Source of the DNA: Pseudomonadota bacterium
GTDB lineage: Bacteria; Pseudomonadota; Alphaproteobacteria; Caulobacterales; Caulobacteraceae
Direction: 5' to 3'
NCBI GenBank assembly: GCA_020161365.1
Contig: JAIUNU010000005.1
Location: 1-64,000 of the forward strand
DNA: 64,000 nucleotides
Shown: piece after piece, positions 16,032-24,153 of the stretch
Position numbering within the stretch: position 1 is the first letter of the stretch
How the letters are laid out: every line of letters begins with the position of its first letter
Program-made: the position numbers and the translations under genes
The notes under the pieces: model-generated
Database searches by the model: none
What the model was told of the DNA's origin: nothing
What the model saw: only the letters and a program-made list of their open reading frames with translations

Positions 16032-18839
16032 TCAAAGGCCGCCGGCGCCGCCGAACTTGTGGGTCAGCTGCAGGTAGTAGCTGCGTCCCGTCGCGGAGAA
16101 CCACGAGGTGTCGTAGTAAGGATATCCCGAATAGGTCGGGTCGCGCGGCGGGTCCTTGTCCAACAGATTGTCGATGGCCAGGCTGAGACGCGTGCGGTCG
16201 TTGATCTCGTACTGCACCGTGGCGTTGACCATGTAGGTCGCCTTGGTCCAGCCGTCCTCGTTGTAGTTGGCGATGCGGTCCAGGCGTTGACCGTGCAGAC
16301 CGATGCTCAGGTCGTCGAGGGTCCAGTTGATCGCCGCGCTGCTCTTGGTGCGCGGGATGACGTAACCGCTGTCGAAGGCCAGCTGGTTCTTGATGGGATC
16401 GCCCGGATACTGGCGGCTGGTATGGTTGTGCACCCAGGTGTGCGCCAGGCTGAAATTGAACGTGCCGAAGCTGCTGGTCGGCCAGCGATAGTGGGCCGCG
16501 ACGTCAACGCCGGTCGTCCGCTCGGTGGCGACGTTGATCGGATTGATGGTCACGGTGCTGATCGCGCCCGGATTGATCGTGGCGGTCAGCGGGTTGCGCT
16601 TCACGCGCGCCAGGGCGTCGACGCAGGTCGGCGAGGTGGCGCTGACGGGCGTGCCGGCCGAGGTCTTGCCGATCCGGCAGTCGGCCTCCTGTCGCAGAAC
16701 GCTGTCCAGGCTCATGTCGAGCACCGCGTTGTCCAGCTCGACCCGGAAGTAGTCGACCGAGATGTCGAAGTTGCGAACGGGTGACCAGACGGCCCCGTAG
16801 TTGAGCGACTTCGACGTTTCGGGCTTCAGCTTGGCGTTGCCGAGGCGAACCTTGACCAGTCCCTCATCGGCATAGCTGCAGTCGCCGATGTCCTCGCCCG
16901 GCTCCTCGATCCGGCAACGGTAGTAGTCGGTGCCGGACGGGTGGCTGATACCCTCCTTGGCGAAGACATAGTGCAGGTCCGGCGCGCGGAAGCCGGTGCC
17001 GTAAGCGGCGCGCAGCAACACGGTCTTCAGCGGCCGCCACTCCAGGCCGCCGTTGTAGGTGAACTTGTCGATCGTGTTGCCGCCGTACTTGTAGCCGTCG
17101 TAGCGACCGGCGGTGGACAGCTCGAGGCTCCGCAGCAGCGGAACCCGGAACTCGTAGCCCACGCCCCAGCGATCGCGCGAGCCTGAACCGTCGGCGTCGC
17201 GCAGGCCGTAGTAGTAGTTGACGGTCGCCAGCGGATCGAGACCCAGCCGGTAGGACTGGTGGCCGTACTCGGCGACCGCGGCGAAGCCGACAGGGCCGGC
17301 CGGCAGGCGGAAGAGATCGGCCTTGTTGACCTGGAACGACACGCCCTGCTGGCGCGCGATGGGCCGATAGGTGGTGCGCGCCGTGATCGACTCGAATTCG
17401 GACGGGGTCAGCGGCGTATAGAGGCGTGTCGGATTGGCGTTGAAGATCGCGTAGCCGCTATCGGCGTCGACGCCTTGTTGCGGACCCAGGAAGAAGGCGG
17501 TGGCCTTTGAGGTGACCACCTTGGGCCAGCTGATCGAGGACTTGTACTGGCTGAAATTATAGAAGGCCTCGTAGTCCCAGCCGCCGCCCAGGGCGCCTTT
17601 GACGCCCGGCGTGATGCTGAAGGTGCGGGAGACGTTCTTGATGAAGCCCTTGTTCAGTCCGCCCATCTCCTCGGGCGTGAAGTTGCGGTGCCAAAGGTCG
17701 AGCCCGCCGCTGAACTGGTTGTAGAAGATGCCGTCCTCGCTGCCGTTGGCGTCCTGGTACTCCCAGTTCAGGACGTCCTGGAACTGCCGGGTGCGGCTGT
17801 AGCCCGCCGAGATGTCGGCGAAGAAGGCCAGGGTGTCGCGCGGCGCGTAGTTCAGCGAGGCCACGACGTTGGCGCTCTTGCGCTCGCTGACGATCGTGCC
17901 GTAGCCGATCGAGCTGAAGCTGCCGCAGTAGTAGCCAGGGCTGTAGTCGTCGAGGTCGGGGTCATAGGCGCCCCAACCGGGGCGGCTGGCGTATTCGACC
18001 GATCCGCCGTTCAGCTTCGATAGGGCCTTGCAGGTGTTGGCGCCTGGATCGAGATAGACGTCTTCTGAGGGGTCCATGCGCAGGAAGTCGCGCCGCGCGA
18101 TCGCCGTGCGCCGGCTCGGGCTGTCCTTGGTGCTGTCCTGGATGTCGCGGTCATAGGCCCAGATCGGACGCTGGTTGACGAACTCGCCGCCGATCACCAG
18201 GTCGAAGTCGCCCTTTGAATAACCGCTGGAAACATTCACGCGTTGGCTGGCGCCGCCGCCTCGCTCGTAACCGCCGAGGGTGACGTCGACCGTCGTCCCG
18301 TCGACCTTCTTCTTGAGGTTGAAGTTGACCACGCCCGAGATGGCGTCGGAGCCGTAGACGGCCGAGGCGCTGCCGCTGAGGACCTCGATCCGGTCGATCA
18401 TGCCCAGCGGGATCGACGAGGTGTCGGTGAAGGCGCTCTTGCCGTTATAGGGCAGCGGAAAGTCCGCGATGCGGCGGCCATTGACCAGCACCAGGGTGTG
18501 ATTGGGTCCCAGGCCGCGCAGGTCCACCTGCTGGGCCCCCGGCGTCCAGTCCATGCCGCTGGACGATTGTTGGGTCTGGGTCTCGCCGCCGTTCTGGGTC
18601 AGGGCGCGCATGACGTCCGGAACGCTGTTGAAGCCTGCGGCCTTGATGTTGTCGCTGGTGATCACGGTCACCGGCGCGGGGCCTTCCGTCGCGATGCGGG
18701 GGATGCGCGAGCCGGTGATCACCAGCGCCTCGACCGTGTCATCGTTCGCGGTCGCCGTAGTCTGAGCCCCGGCCTGGCCGACGATCATGAGCCCGGCCAT
18801 CCCAGCCAAGGCGCTGGCGCGAAGAAGATGCGTCTTCAT
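16032..18839 (-). CDS. TonB-dependent outer-membrane receptor (peptidase locus)
   Basis: A 935-aa receptor. The signal peptide covers MKTHLLRASALAG to about VGQAGAQ. A TonB-box-like EALVITGSRIP follows, then the plug with APVTVITSDNIKAAG, QVDLRGLGPNHTLVLVNGRR and SASAVYGSDAISGVVNF, and a large barrel. The barrel strand ends in THKF but the protein continues with GGAGGL, whereas the other three receptors here end in an aromatic residue. The start is ATG 18839 after GGGGGA; the frame stays open to 19934, antisense to the S51 gene, without meaning. Together with M61 and the divergent S51/isoaspartyl peptidase genes it suggests a peptide or amino-acid-polymer ligand. Confidence 0.9.
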   Translation of the reverse strand: MKTHLLRASALAGMAGLMIVGQAGAQTTATANDDTVEALVITGSRIPRIATEGPAPVTVITSDNIKAAGFNSVPDVMRALTQNGGETQTQQSSSGMDWTPGAQQVDLRGLGPNHTLVLVNGRRIADFPLPYNGKSAFTDTSSIPLGMIDRIEVLSGSASAVYGSDAISGVVNFNLKKKVDGTTVDVTLGGYERGGGASQRVNVSSGYSKGDFDLVIGGEFVNQRPIWAYDRDIQDSTKDSPSRRTAIARRDFLRMDPSEDVYLDPGANTCKALSKLNGGSVEYASRPGWGAYDPDLDDYSPGYYCGSFSSIGYGTIVSERKSANVVASLNYAPRDTLAFFADISAGYSRTRQFQDVLNWEYQDANGSEDGIFYNQFSGGLDLWHRNFTPEEMGGLNKGFIKNVSRTFSITPGVKGALGGGWDYEAFYNFSQYKSSISWPKVVTSKATAFFLGPQQGVDADSGYAIFNANPTRLYTPLTPSEFESITARTTYRPIARQQGVSFQVNKADLFRLPAGPVGFAAVAEYGHQSYRLGLDPLATVNYYYGLRDADGSGSRDRWGVGYEFRVPLLRSLELSTAGRYDGYKYGGNTIDKFTYNGGLEWRPLKTVLLRAAYGTGFRAPDLHYVFAKEGISHPSGTDYYRCRIEEPGEDIGDCSYADEGLVKVRLGNAKLKPETSKSLNYGAVWSPVRNFDISVDYFRVELDNAVLDMSLDSVLRQEADCRIGKTSAGTPVSATSPTCVDALARVKRNPLTATINPGAISTVTINPINVATERTTGVDVAAHYRWPTSSFGTFNFSLAHTWVHNHTSRQYPGDPIKNQLAFDSGYVIPRTKSSAAINWTLDDLSIGLHGQRLDRIANYNEDGWTKATYMVNATVQYEINDRTRLSLAIDNLLDKDPPRDPTYSGYPYYDTSWFSATGRSYYLQLTHKFGGAGGL

Positions 18840-19115
18840 CGATATCCCCCTTTTTTGTTGCGCCGACAGACCTTGCCTGAAGCCAAAACCTCGGCGCTGT
18901 TCCGAGATTGGGCCTATTTGGGGTTGCGACGTTCTCAGATTGAAAGTCGGAAAATACATTTTGTCAAAAATATTGGACAGATTGCGTTTGACGTGCAGCA
19001 ATTTGGTCGTCGCGCCGTCGGACTGAGCAATTTGACTTTTCCGGGCGTCGAAACGTGATGGTTCGCACCGTGAAACACGGAGCGCGGCTAGGCTGGTCTG
19101 AACGGAGGACGCCAG
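18840..19115. promoter_or_regulatory. Divergent AT-rich promoter region with repeated AGCAATTTG
   Basis: This 276-bp region separates the receptor (minus) and the S51 peptidase (plus) and is markedly more AT-rich than its surroundings. AGCAATTTG occurs at 18997-19005 and 19026-19034, 29 bp apart. GGAGG at 19102-19106 serves the S51 gene. A shared regulator, perhaps one of the nearby Lrp proteins, would fit, but this is inference. Confidence 0.4.
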
Positions 19116-20126
19116 ATGGTTCGATTTGCGGCGGCGGTGGCGATAGCGGCGTTGCTGTTGGGCGTCGCCAGTGCGGGCGCGGCCACGCCTGCGGGGCCGG
19201 ACGCCGTCGGACCGGGCTATGAGTACTACCGCATCGGCGACGTGAACGCCCCAACGCCGGGCAAGACCGGGCCGCTGCTGGGCCTGTTCGGGGGCGGGGA
19301 CTGGCCGATTGACGCCTTCAGGATCTTCGTCAAGCAGTCCGGCGGCGGCCACATCGTCGTGCTGCGTGCGCGAGGCGGCCGCGAACTGCAGGACGAGATC
19401 TACAACGACGTGGGCGGCGTGGTGTCGGTCGAGACCCTGGTGATCCACGACGAGGACGCCGGCGAGGATCCGAAGCTGCTGGCGATCATTGCTCGGGCCG
19501 ACGGGATCTTCTTTGGGGGCGGCGACCAGAGCAACTATGTCCGCGCCTGGAAGGGCACGGCCCTGAACAGGGCTCTGGACGCCCACGTCAAGGCCGGCAA
19601 GCCGATCGGCGGCACCAGCGCGGGGTTGGCGGTGCTGGGCGGCTATGTCTATGGGTGTCTGGACTCGATCAGCCTGACCTCGCCGGACGCCTTGAAGAAT
19701 CCGACTGGCCCCAGCGTCACGCTGGTGCGCGATTTCCTGCACCTGCCCTACCTGTCCAAGGTCATCACCGACACCCACTTCGACAAGCGCGACCGTCAGG
19801 GGCGGCTTGTCACCTTCGTCGGACGGCTGATCCAGGAAGAGAACGACACGGCCATCACCGGTCTGGGCGTGGACGAGGCCGGCGCCATGTTGATCGATGG
19901 GCAGGGGATCGGCCGCTACTACGGCCCTGGTCATGCTTGGCTGGTGCGGCCGCTGAAGAAGCCCGCGACCATCATCGCCGGCCAGCCCTTGAGCTATGGG
20001 GCATTCCCGATCGTCGGCCTGGGACCGGACAGCACGCTCGATTTCAAGACCTTCCAGGTCACCAAGCCCGACTTCACGATCACCGCGCGGGTGGACAAGG
20101 GAACCCTGATCCGCAGTGATCGATAG
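19116..20126 (+). CDS. Exported cyanophycinase-like S51 serine peptidase
   Basis: A 336-aa peptidase of family S51. Cyanophycinases cut the (beta-Asp-Arg)n polymer to beta-Asp-Arg dipeptides; other S51 members are alpha-aspartyl dipeptidases. A signal peptide (residues 1-23, ending GAAT) sends it to the periplasm or outside. The nucleophile is in GGTSAGLAVLGG (Ser near 167). TDTHFDKRDRQGRLVTFV carries the histidine, and GLGVDEAGAM the acidic residue. Cytoplasmic peptidase E lacks this long form. The next gene, an exported isoaspartyl peptidase, would split the resulting isodipeptides, which strengthens the cyanophycinase reading. No cyanophycin synthetase lies in the window. Confidence 0.85.
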   Translation: MVRFAAAVAIAALLLGVASAGAATPAGPDAVGPGYEYYRIGDVNAPTPGKTGPLLGLFGGGDWPIDAFRIFVKQSGGGHIVVLRARGGRELQDEIYNDVGGVVSVETLVIHDEDAGEDPKLLAIIARADGIFFGGGDQSNYVRAWKGTALNRALDAHVKAGKPIGGTSAGLAVLGGYVYGCLDSISLTSPDALKNPTGPSVTLVRDFLHLPYLSKVITDTHFDKRDRQGRLVTFVGRLIQEENDTAITGLGVDEAGAMLIDGQGIGRYYGPGHAWLVRPLKKPATIIAGQPLSYGAFPIVGLGPDSTLDFKTFQVTKPDFTITARVDKGTLIRSDR

Positions 20127-20148
20127 CCCGGTCGCTCACCAGACGAAG

Positions 20149-21177
20149 ATGATGATGACGCTCCCAACCCTTCTCCGCCTGACCTGCCTCGCGCTCTGCG
20201 GCCTGGCCGTCTCGACACCGACCCTGGCCGCGGCGGCAGGCGAGGCCAAATGGTCGCTCGCCGTGCATGGCGGCGCCGGGGTCCTCGAACGCGGGGAGCT
20301 GACGCCCGAAAAGGACAAGGCGTTCCGCGCGGGTCTGGACGCGGCGCTCGATGCGGGCGCGCGGATCCTGAAGGCGGGCGGCTCCAGTCTGGACGCTGTC
20401 GAGGCCGCCGTTCGGGTTCTGGAGGACAACCCCCTGTTCAACGCCGGCAAGGGCGCGGTCTTTACGGCGGAGGGGCGTAACGAGCTGGATGCGGCGATCA
20501 TGGACGGCGCGACCCTGAAGGCCGGCGCCGTCGCCGGCGTCACGCGCACGCGCAATCCGATCAGCCTGGCCCGCGCGGTCATGGAGAAGTCGCCTCACGT
20601 CCTGCTCGCGCGCGAAGGCGCGGACCAGTTTTCCAAAGAGATGGGTCTGGAACAGGCGCCGCCCGGGTATTTCTACACCGAGGAACGCTGGAAACAGTTG
20701 CTGGCCTGGCGCAAGGATCACCACGCCATGCTGGATCCCACCCACCTCTTCGGAACGGTCGGGGCGGTGGCGCTCGATCAGAAGGGCCATGTCGCCGCCG
20801 CCACCTCGACCGGCGGCATGACTGGCAAGCGCTGGGCTCGGATCGGCGACAGCCCGATCATCGGCGCGGGAACCTACGCGCGCGACGGGGTCTGCGCCGT
20901 GTCGGCCACCGGCTCGGGCGAATACTTCATCCGGGAGAGCGCTGCGCGCCAGGTTTGCGACCGCCTGGCCTGGAAGGGCGAGACCGTTCAACAGGCTGCG
21001 GACGGCACGATGGCGGCGATCACCAAGATTGGCGGCGACGGCGGCTTGATCGCGATCGATGGTGAAGGACGCGCGGCGTTCGGCATGAACGATCTGGGCA
21101 TGTATCGCGGCGCGATTTCCTCGTCGGCGCCGACGCCGCGCACGGCGATCTACGCCGACGAGCCTTCACCGCGTTGA
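20149..21177 (+). CDS. Exported isoaspartyl peptidase / asparaginase (Ntn-hydrolase)
   Basis: A 342-aa IaaA-family enzyme with a signal peptide (MMMTLPTLLRLTCLALCG to about TLAAAAG). It shows LAVHGGAG, FNAGKGAVF, LDAAIMDG, the self-processing site FGTVGAVALD, ATSTGGMTGKR and [12 protein letters not shown]. The family hydrolyses beta-aspartyl dipeptides, including beta-Asp-Arg and beta-Asp-Lys from cyanophycin. Starts at 20149, 20152 or 20155 are equivalent; ATG 20116 would overlap the S51 stop and put polar residues before the leader. It follows the S51 gene by 22 bp and is surely co-transcribed. It differs from the paralogue at 208-1086 by being exported. Confidence 0.9.
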   Translation: MMMTLPTLLRLTCLALCGLAVSTPTLAAAAGEAKWSLAVHGGAGVLERGELTPEKDKAFRAGLDAALDAGARILKAGGSSLDAVEAAVRVLEDNPLFNAGKGAVFTAEGRNELDAAIMDGATLKAGAVAGVTRTRNPISLARAVMEKSPHVLLAREGADQFSKEMGLEQAPPGYFYTEERWKQLLAWRKDHHAMLDPTHLFGTVGAVALDQKGHVAAATSTGGMTGKRWARIGDSPIIGAGTYARDGVCAVSATGSGEYFIRESAARQVCDRLAWKGETVQQAADGTMAAITKIGGDGGLIAIDGEGRAAFGMNDLGMYRGAISSSAPTPRTAIYADEPSPR

Positions 21178-21207
21178 TCCGAAGCGCCGAGCAGGGGGAC
21201 AGAAGGC

Positions 21208-21657
21208 GTGACGAAATCAGATGACCGAGCGCTGAGCGATCTGGATCGCCGTCTGCTGGCGATGCTGCGCGAAGACTCGCGCCAGCCCGTGACCAAGCTG
21301 GCGGGTGACCTCGGCCTGTCGCGCGCCAATGTCTATGCCCGCCTGAGCCGGCTGGAGGAGCTCGGGGTCATCGGCGGCTACACCGTGCGGCTTGGCGAGT
21401 CCTACGACCGACGGCTGATCCGCGCCCAGGTGATGATCAAGACCCAGCTCAAGCACGCCAAGACCATCGAGGAGTCGCTGGCGGCCATCGCCGAACTCTC
21501 GGCGCTTCACGCGATCAGCGGCGAGTACGACCTGATCGCCGTGGTCGAGGCTGAGACCGTCGGCGACCTGAACACGCTGATCGACCGGATCGGAGAGATC
21601 GAGGGCATCGAGCGAACGACGTCTTCGATCCTGCTGGCGACGAAAGTCCTGCGTTAA
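21208..21657 (+). CDS. Lrp/AsnC-family transcriptional regulator
   Basis: A 149-aa regulator. The N-terminal HTH covers about residues 8-55 (LSDLDRRLLAMLREDSRQPV, then LGLSRANVYARLSRLEELGV) and the C-terminal RAM ligand-binding domain about 65-145 (ISGEYDLIAVVEA, IGEIEGIERTTSSILL). Lrp proteins bind amino acids and control their metabolism. It starts with GTG 30 bp after the isoaspartyl peptidase stop, so it is likely part of that operon and may sense an amino acid released by it. Confidence 0.9.
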   Translation: MTKSDDRALSDLDRRLLAMLREDSRQPVTKLAGDLGLSRANVYARLSRLEELGVIGGYTVRLGESYDRRLIRAQVMIKTQLKHAKTIEESLAAIAELSALHAISGEYDLIAVVEAETVGDLNTLIDRIGEIEGIERTTSSILLATKVLR

Positions 21658-21719
21658 GCGCTTCTGACGGGCGTTTCTCTCGCGTCGCCCGGGCAAGTCG
21701 ACGATTTCCGGAGAGCAAG

Positions 21720-21736
21720 ACGGCTTAATCTGCCGT
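21720..21736. promoter_or_regulatory. ACGGC-N7-GCCGT inverted repeat before the RAM-domain gene
   Basis: Bases 21720-21724 (ACGGC) and 21732-21736 (GCCGT) form an inverted repeat around an AT-rich TTAATCT centre in the 102-bp gap after the Lrp gene. This shape fits an Lrp-family operator but was not tested. Confidence 0.3.
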
Positions 21737-21759
21737 GTGAGCTTGAGCGGAGAGACAGG

Positions 21760-22095
21760 GTGAGCCTCCAGCGGATCCATACTGGGCCCGGATTTCTGGG
21801 CGTCGAGGCCGACGCTGGGCGTGGCGAGGCGTGGCCGCGCGCCCATGTCATGCTGCGGGTGGCGCGGCGCGACATGGCGCGAACCGAGCTTGCGCTCTCC
21901 GAGATCGACGGGGTGACCGCCCTGCATCAGATTTCGGGGGACTACGATCTGGTCGCGGTGGTCGAGGCCTCGCACGCCGAGCGGCTGGACGCGCTGATCG
22001 CCCGAATCGAGGGACTCAGCGGCGTCAGCGCCTCCGTGGCCTCGCGCATGCTGCCCTCCGCCCGCCCTTCCGCCAGCCGGTCGTTCGCGGCCTGA
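21760..22095 (+). CDS. Stand-alone Lrp ligand-binding (RAM) domain protein, no HTH
   Basis: A 111-aa protein that matches only the C-terminal half of Lrp/AsnC regulators: HVMLRVARRDMARTELALS, then VTALHQISGDYDLVAVVEAS and LIARIEGLSGVSASVASRML. The N-terminal 28 residues (IHTGPGFLGVEADAG) are too short and unlike a helix-turn-helix. Such proteins may bind amino acids, act as enzymes' allosteric partners, or form mixed oligomers with full Lrp proteins. GTG 21760 follows GGAGAGA. It sits between a full Lrp gene and dgcN with a 42-bp gap, so it probably belongs to D-glutamate metabolism control. Confidence 0.78.
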   Translation: MSLQRIHTGPGFLGVEADAGRGEAWPRAHVMLRVARRDMARTELALSEIDGVTALHQISGDYDLVAVVEASHAERLDALIARIEGLSGVSASVASRMLPSARPSASRSFAA

Positions 22096-22137
22096 AGATT
22101 CGCCGCGCCGACCAGCGCGCCCATACGAGAGCCTGCC

Positions 22138-23163
22138 GTGGATTTTCCCTATCCGTGCCTGATGTTCCTCGCCGACGTTGACCGCGTCAGCGCCAAGACT
22201 GCTTTGGGCGTCGCCTATTGGCGGCCCGACGCCTGCGTCGGCCAGCTTCGACTCGAGGGCTGCGAGGTCGACCTGGGCCTGGCCGACATGACGCCCGGTG
22301 CGGCCAAGGCCGCCGGCGCGCGCTCGCTGCTGATCGGCGTGGCCAATGCGGGCGGCTTCATTCCGCTGCACTGGGAAGCCGTCCTGATCGAGGCGCTGGA
22401 AGCCGGCCTGGACCTGGTTTCGGGACTTCATACGCGCCTGGCCAGCCTGCCCCGCGTGCGCGAGGCCGCCGAGCGTCTGGGGCGGCGGCTGTTCGAAGCG
22501 CGCGAGCCTGATGCGCGCTTCATCGTGGTGGGCGAGGGCGCCAAGCGCGAGGGCCAGCGCCTTCTGACGGTCGGCACCGACTGCGCGGTCGGCAAGATGT
22601 ACGCCGCGCTGGCCGTCACCCGGGAACTGAAGGCGCGGGGCGTCAGCGCCGACTTCCGCGCCACCGGCCAGACCGGGATCTTCATCGCCGGCTCGGGCGC
22701 GCCGATCGACGCCATCGTCTCCGACTTCGTGGCCGGCGCGGCCGAGGTCCTCAGTCCGGCGGCTCCGGAGGATCACTGGGACATCATCGAAGGCCAGGGC
22801 TCGCTCTTCCATCCCGCCTATGCGGGGGTGTCACTGGGCCTGCTGCACGGCAGCCAGCCGGACGCCCTGATCGTCTGCCACGACGCCACCCGCGCGGCGA
22901 TCGACGGGCTGGAGTCGTTTCCGACCCCCAGCCTGGCCGAGGCGATCGATCTCAACCTGCGTCACGCCCGACTGACCAATCCGGCGGCGCGGGTCGTGGG
23001 CGTCTGCGTCAACACCTCGCGTCTGTCGCCCGAGGCCGCCGCCGACTATCTGCGCGATGTCGCCGCCGCGCTGGGGATCCCGTGCTGCGATCCCGTGCGC
23101 ACCGGCGTGGCGGCGATTGTCGACGTCCTGGCGCCGCAGGCGGCGCGGAGGGGCGCGGCCTGA
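22138..23163 (+). CDS. dgcN: DUF1611-family protein DgcN (N-acyl transfer in D-glutamate catabolism)
   Basis: A 341-aa member of DUF1611. Characterised relatives (DgcN) act on D-Glu/N-acetyl-D-Glu and work with the racemase DgcA to turn D-Glu into L-Glu. The N-terminal half is a Rossmann-like domain; the C-terminal half carries the P-loop-like GTDCAVGKMYAALAVTRELK near residues 146-165, then TGQTGIFIAG, EGQGSLFHPAYAGVSLGLLHG and CHDATR. GTG 22138 is preceded by GAGAG. Its stop shares one base with the ATG of dgcA (TGATG), so the pair is translationally coupled. The assignment is from family plus pairing, not from catalytic evidence. Confidence 0.82.
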   Translation: MDFPYPCLMFLADVDRVSAKTALGVAYWRPDACVGQLRLEGCEVDLGLADMTPGAAKAAGARSLLIGVANAGGFIPLHWEAVLIEALEAGLDLVSGLHTRLASLPRVREAAERLGRRLFEAREPDARFIVVGEGAKREGQRLLTVGTDCAVGKMYAALAVTRELKARGVSADFRATGQTGIFIAGSGAPIDAIVSDFVAGAAEVLSPAAPEDHWDIIEGQGSLFHPAYAGVSLGLLHGSQPDALIVCHDATRAAIDGLESFPTPSLAEAIDLNLRHARLTNPAARVVGVCVNTSRLSPEAAADYLRDVAAALGIPCCDPVRTGVAAIVDVLAPQAARRGAA

Positions 23164-24149
23164 TGCGGCTGACCGCGCGGTCGCGGGTTCATGAGCTCAT
23201 CGAACCCTTCGTCATCGCCCGCAAGGCCTATACCGAGGCCGTGGTCGTCGAGGTCGAGATCGAGGCGGACGGCGCGGTCGGGCGCGGCGAGGCGGCGGGC
23301 GTCGACTATCGCGGCGACACGCCGGACCGCATGCTGGACCAGCTCCGCGGTTTTCGTGAGCGCCTGGATCGGGGCGCGGTGCTGGACCGCGCGGGTCTTG
23401 CGGCCCTGCTGCCGCCTGGCGGCGCGCGGAACGCCGTCGACTGCGCCCTTTGGGATCTGGAAGCCAAGCGGTCGGGCGTGTCGGCAGCGGTCCGCGCGGG
23501 TCTGGCGCCGCTGCGCGTGATCGAGACCTTCGTCACCCTGGGCATGGACACGCCGGAGGCCATGGGAACCAAGGCCGGTCGGTGGGCCGAACGCTACGGG
23601 GCCTTGAAGGTCAAGTTAGGCGATCGCGACGACATGTCTCGACTGGAGGCGATCCGCGCCGCTGCGCCCCGTGCGCGCCTGATTGCCGACGCCAACCAGG
23701 GCTGGACCCTGGCGCAGCTGAACGATCGCGCGCCGCGCATGGCGGCGCTGGGGGTGGAGTTGCTGGAGCAGCCGCTGCCGGTCGGGTGCGACGACGAACT
23801 CTGCGACTATCGCGGCGCCGTGCCGCTGTGCGCGGACGAGTCGTTCGACGACCGCGCGGATCTGGACCGAGTCGTGGGCCGCTACGCATTCTGCAACATC
23901 AAGCTCGACAAGGCCGGCGGGCTGACCGAGGCGCTGGCCTTGGCCGAGGCGGCGCGATGGCGGGGATTGCGGCTGATGGTCGGCTGCATGGAGGGCACGT
24001 CGTTGGGGATCGCGCCAGCGCTGCTGCTGGCCCAGGGCTGCGAGATCATCGACCTGGATTGCCCGATGCAGCTGGTGCGCGATGTCGAGGGCGGCTTTGG
24101 CTACCAGGACGGCTGGCTGAGGCCGAACGGTCCCGATCTGTGGGGATAG
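23163..24149 (+). CDS. dgcA: Enolase-superfamily N-acetyl-D-glutamate racemase / dipeptide epimerase DgcA
   Basis: A 328-aa enzyme of the muconate-cycloisomerase group. The N-terminal capping domain (about 1-110) is followed by the barrel with the catalytic lysine pair in LKVKLGD (near 150), metal ligands in DANQGWT (near 176), EQPLP (near 203) and ADESFDD (near 225), and the second lysine in NIKLDKAGGL (near 245). The family includes L-Ala-D/L-Glu epimerases; coupling to dgcN points to N-acetyl-D-Glu as substrate. Its end is 4 bp from the convergent Lrp gene. Confidence 0.85.
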   Translation: MRLTARSRVHELIEPFVIARKAYTEAVVVEVEIEADGAVGRGEAAGVDYRGDTPDRMLDQLRGFRERLDRGAVLDRAGLAALLPPGGARNAVDCALWDLEAKRSGVSAAVRAGLAPLRVIETFVTLGMDTPEAMGTKAGRWAERYGALKVKLGDRDDMSRLEAIRAAAPRARLIADANQGWTLAQLNDRAPRMAALGVELLEQPLPVGCDDELCDYRGAVPLCADESFDDRADLDRVVGRYAFCNIKLDKAGGLTEALALAEAARWRGLRLMVGCMEGTSLGIAPALLLAQGCEIIDLDCPMQLVRDVEGGFGYQDGWLRPNGPDLWG

Positions 24150-24153
24150 GCCC

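Noticed and set aside
18840..19934. N-terminal 365-residue extension of the second TonB receptor
   Set aside because: It would bury the signal peptide and run antisense through the S51 peptidase gene; ATG 18839 has a good binding site.
19116..21177. Cyanophycin biosynthesis
   Set aside because: Only degradation-type genes are present; no CphA-like synthetase is in the window.
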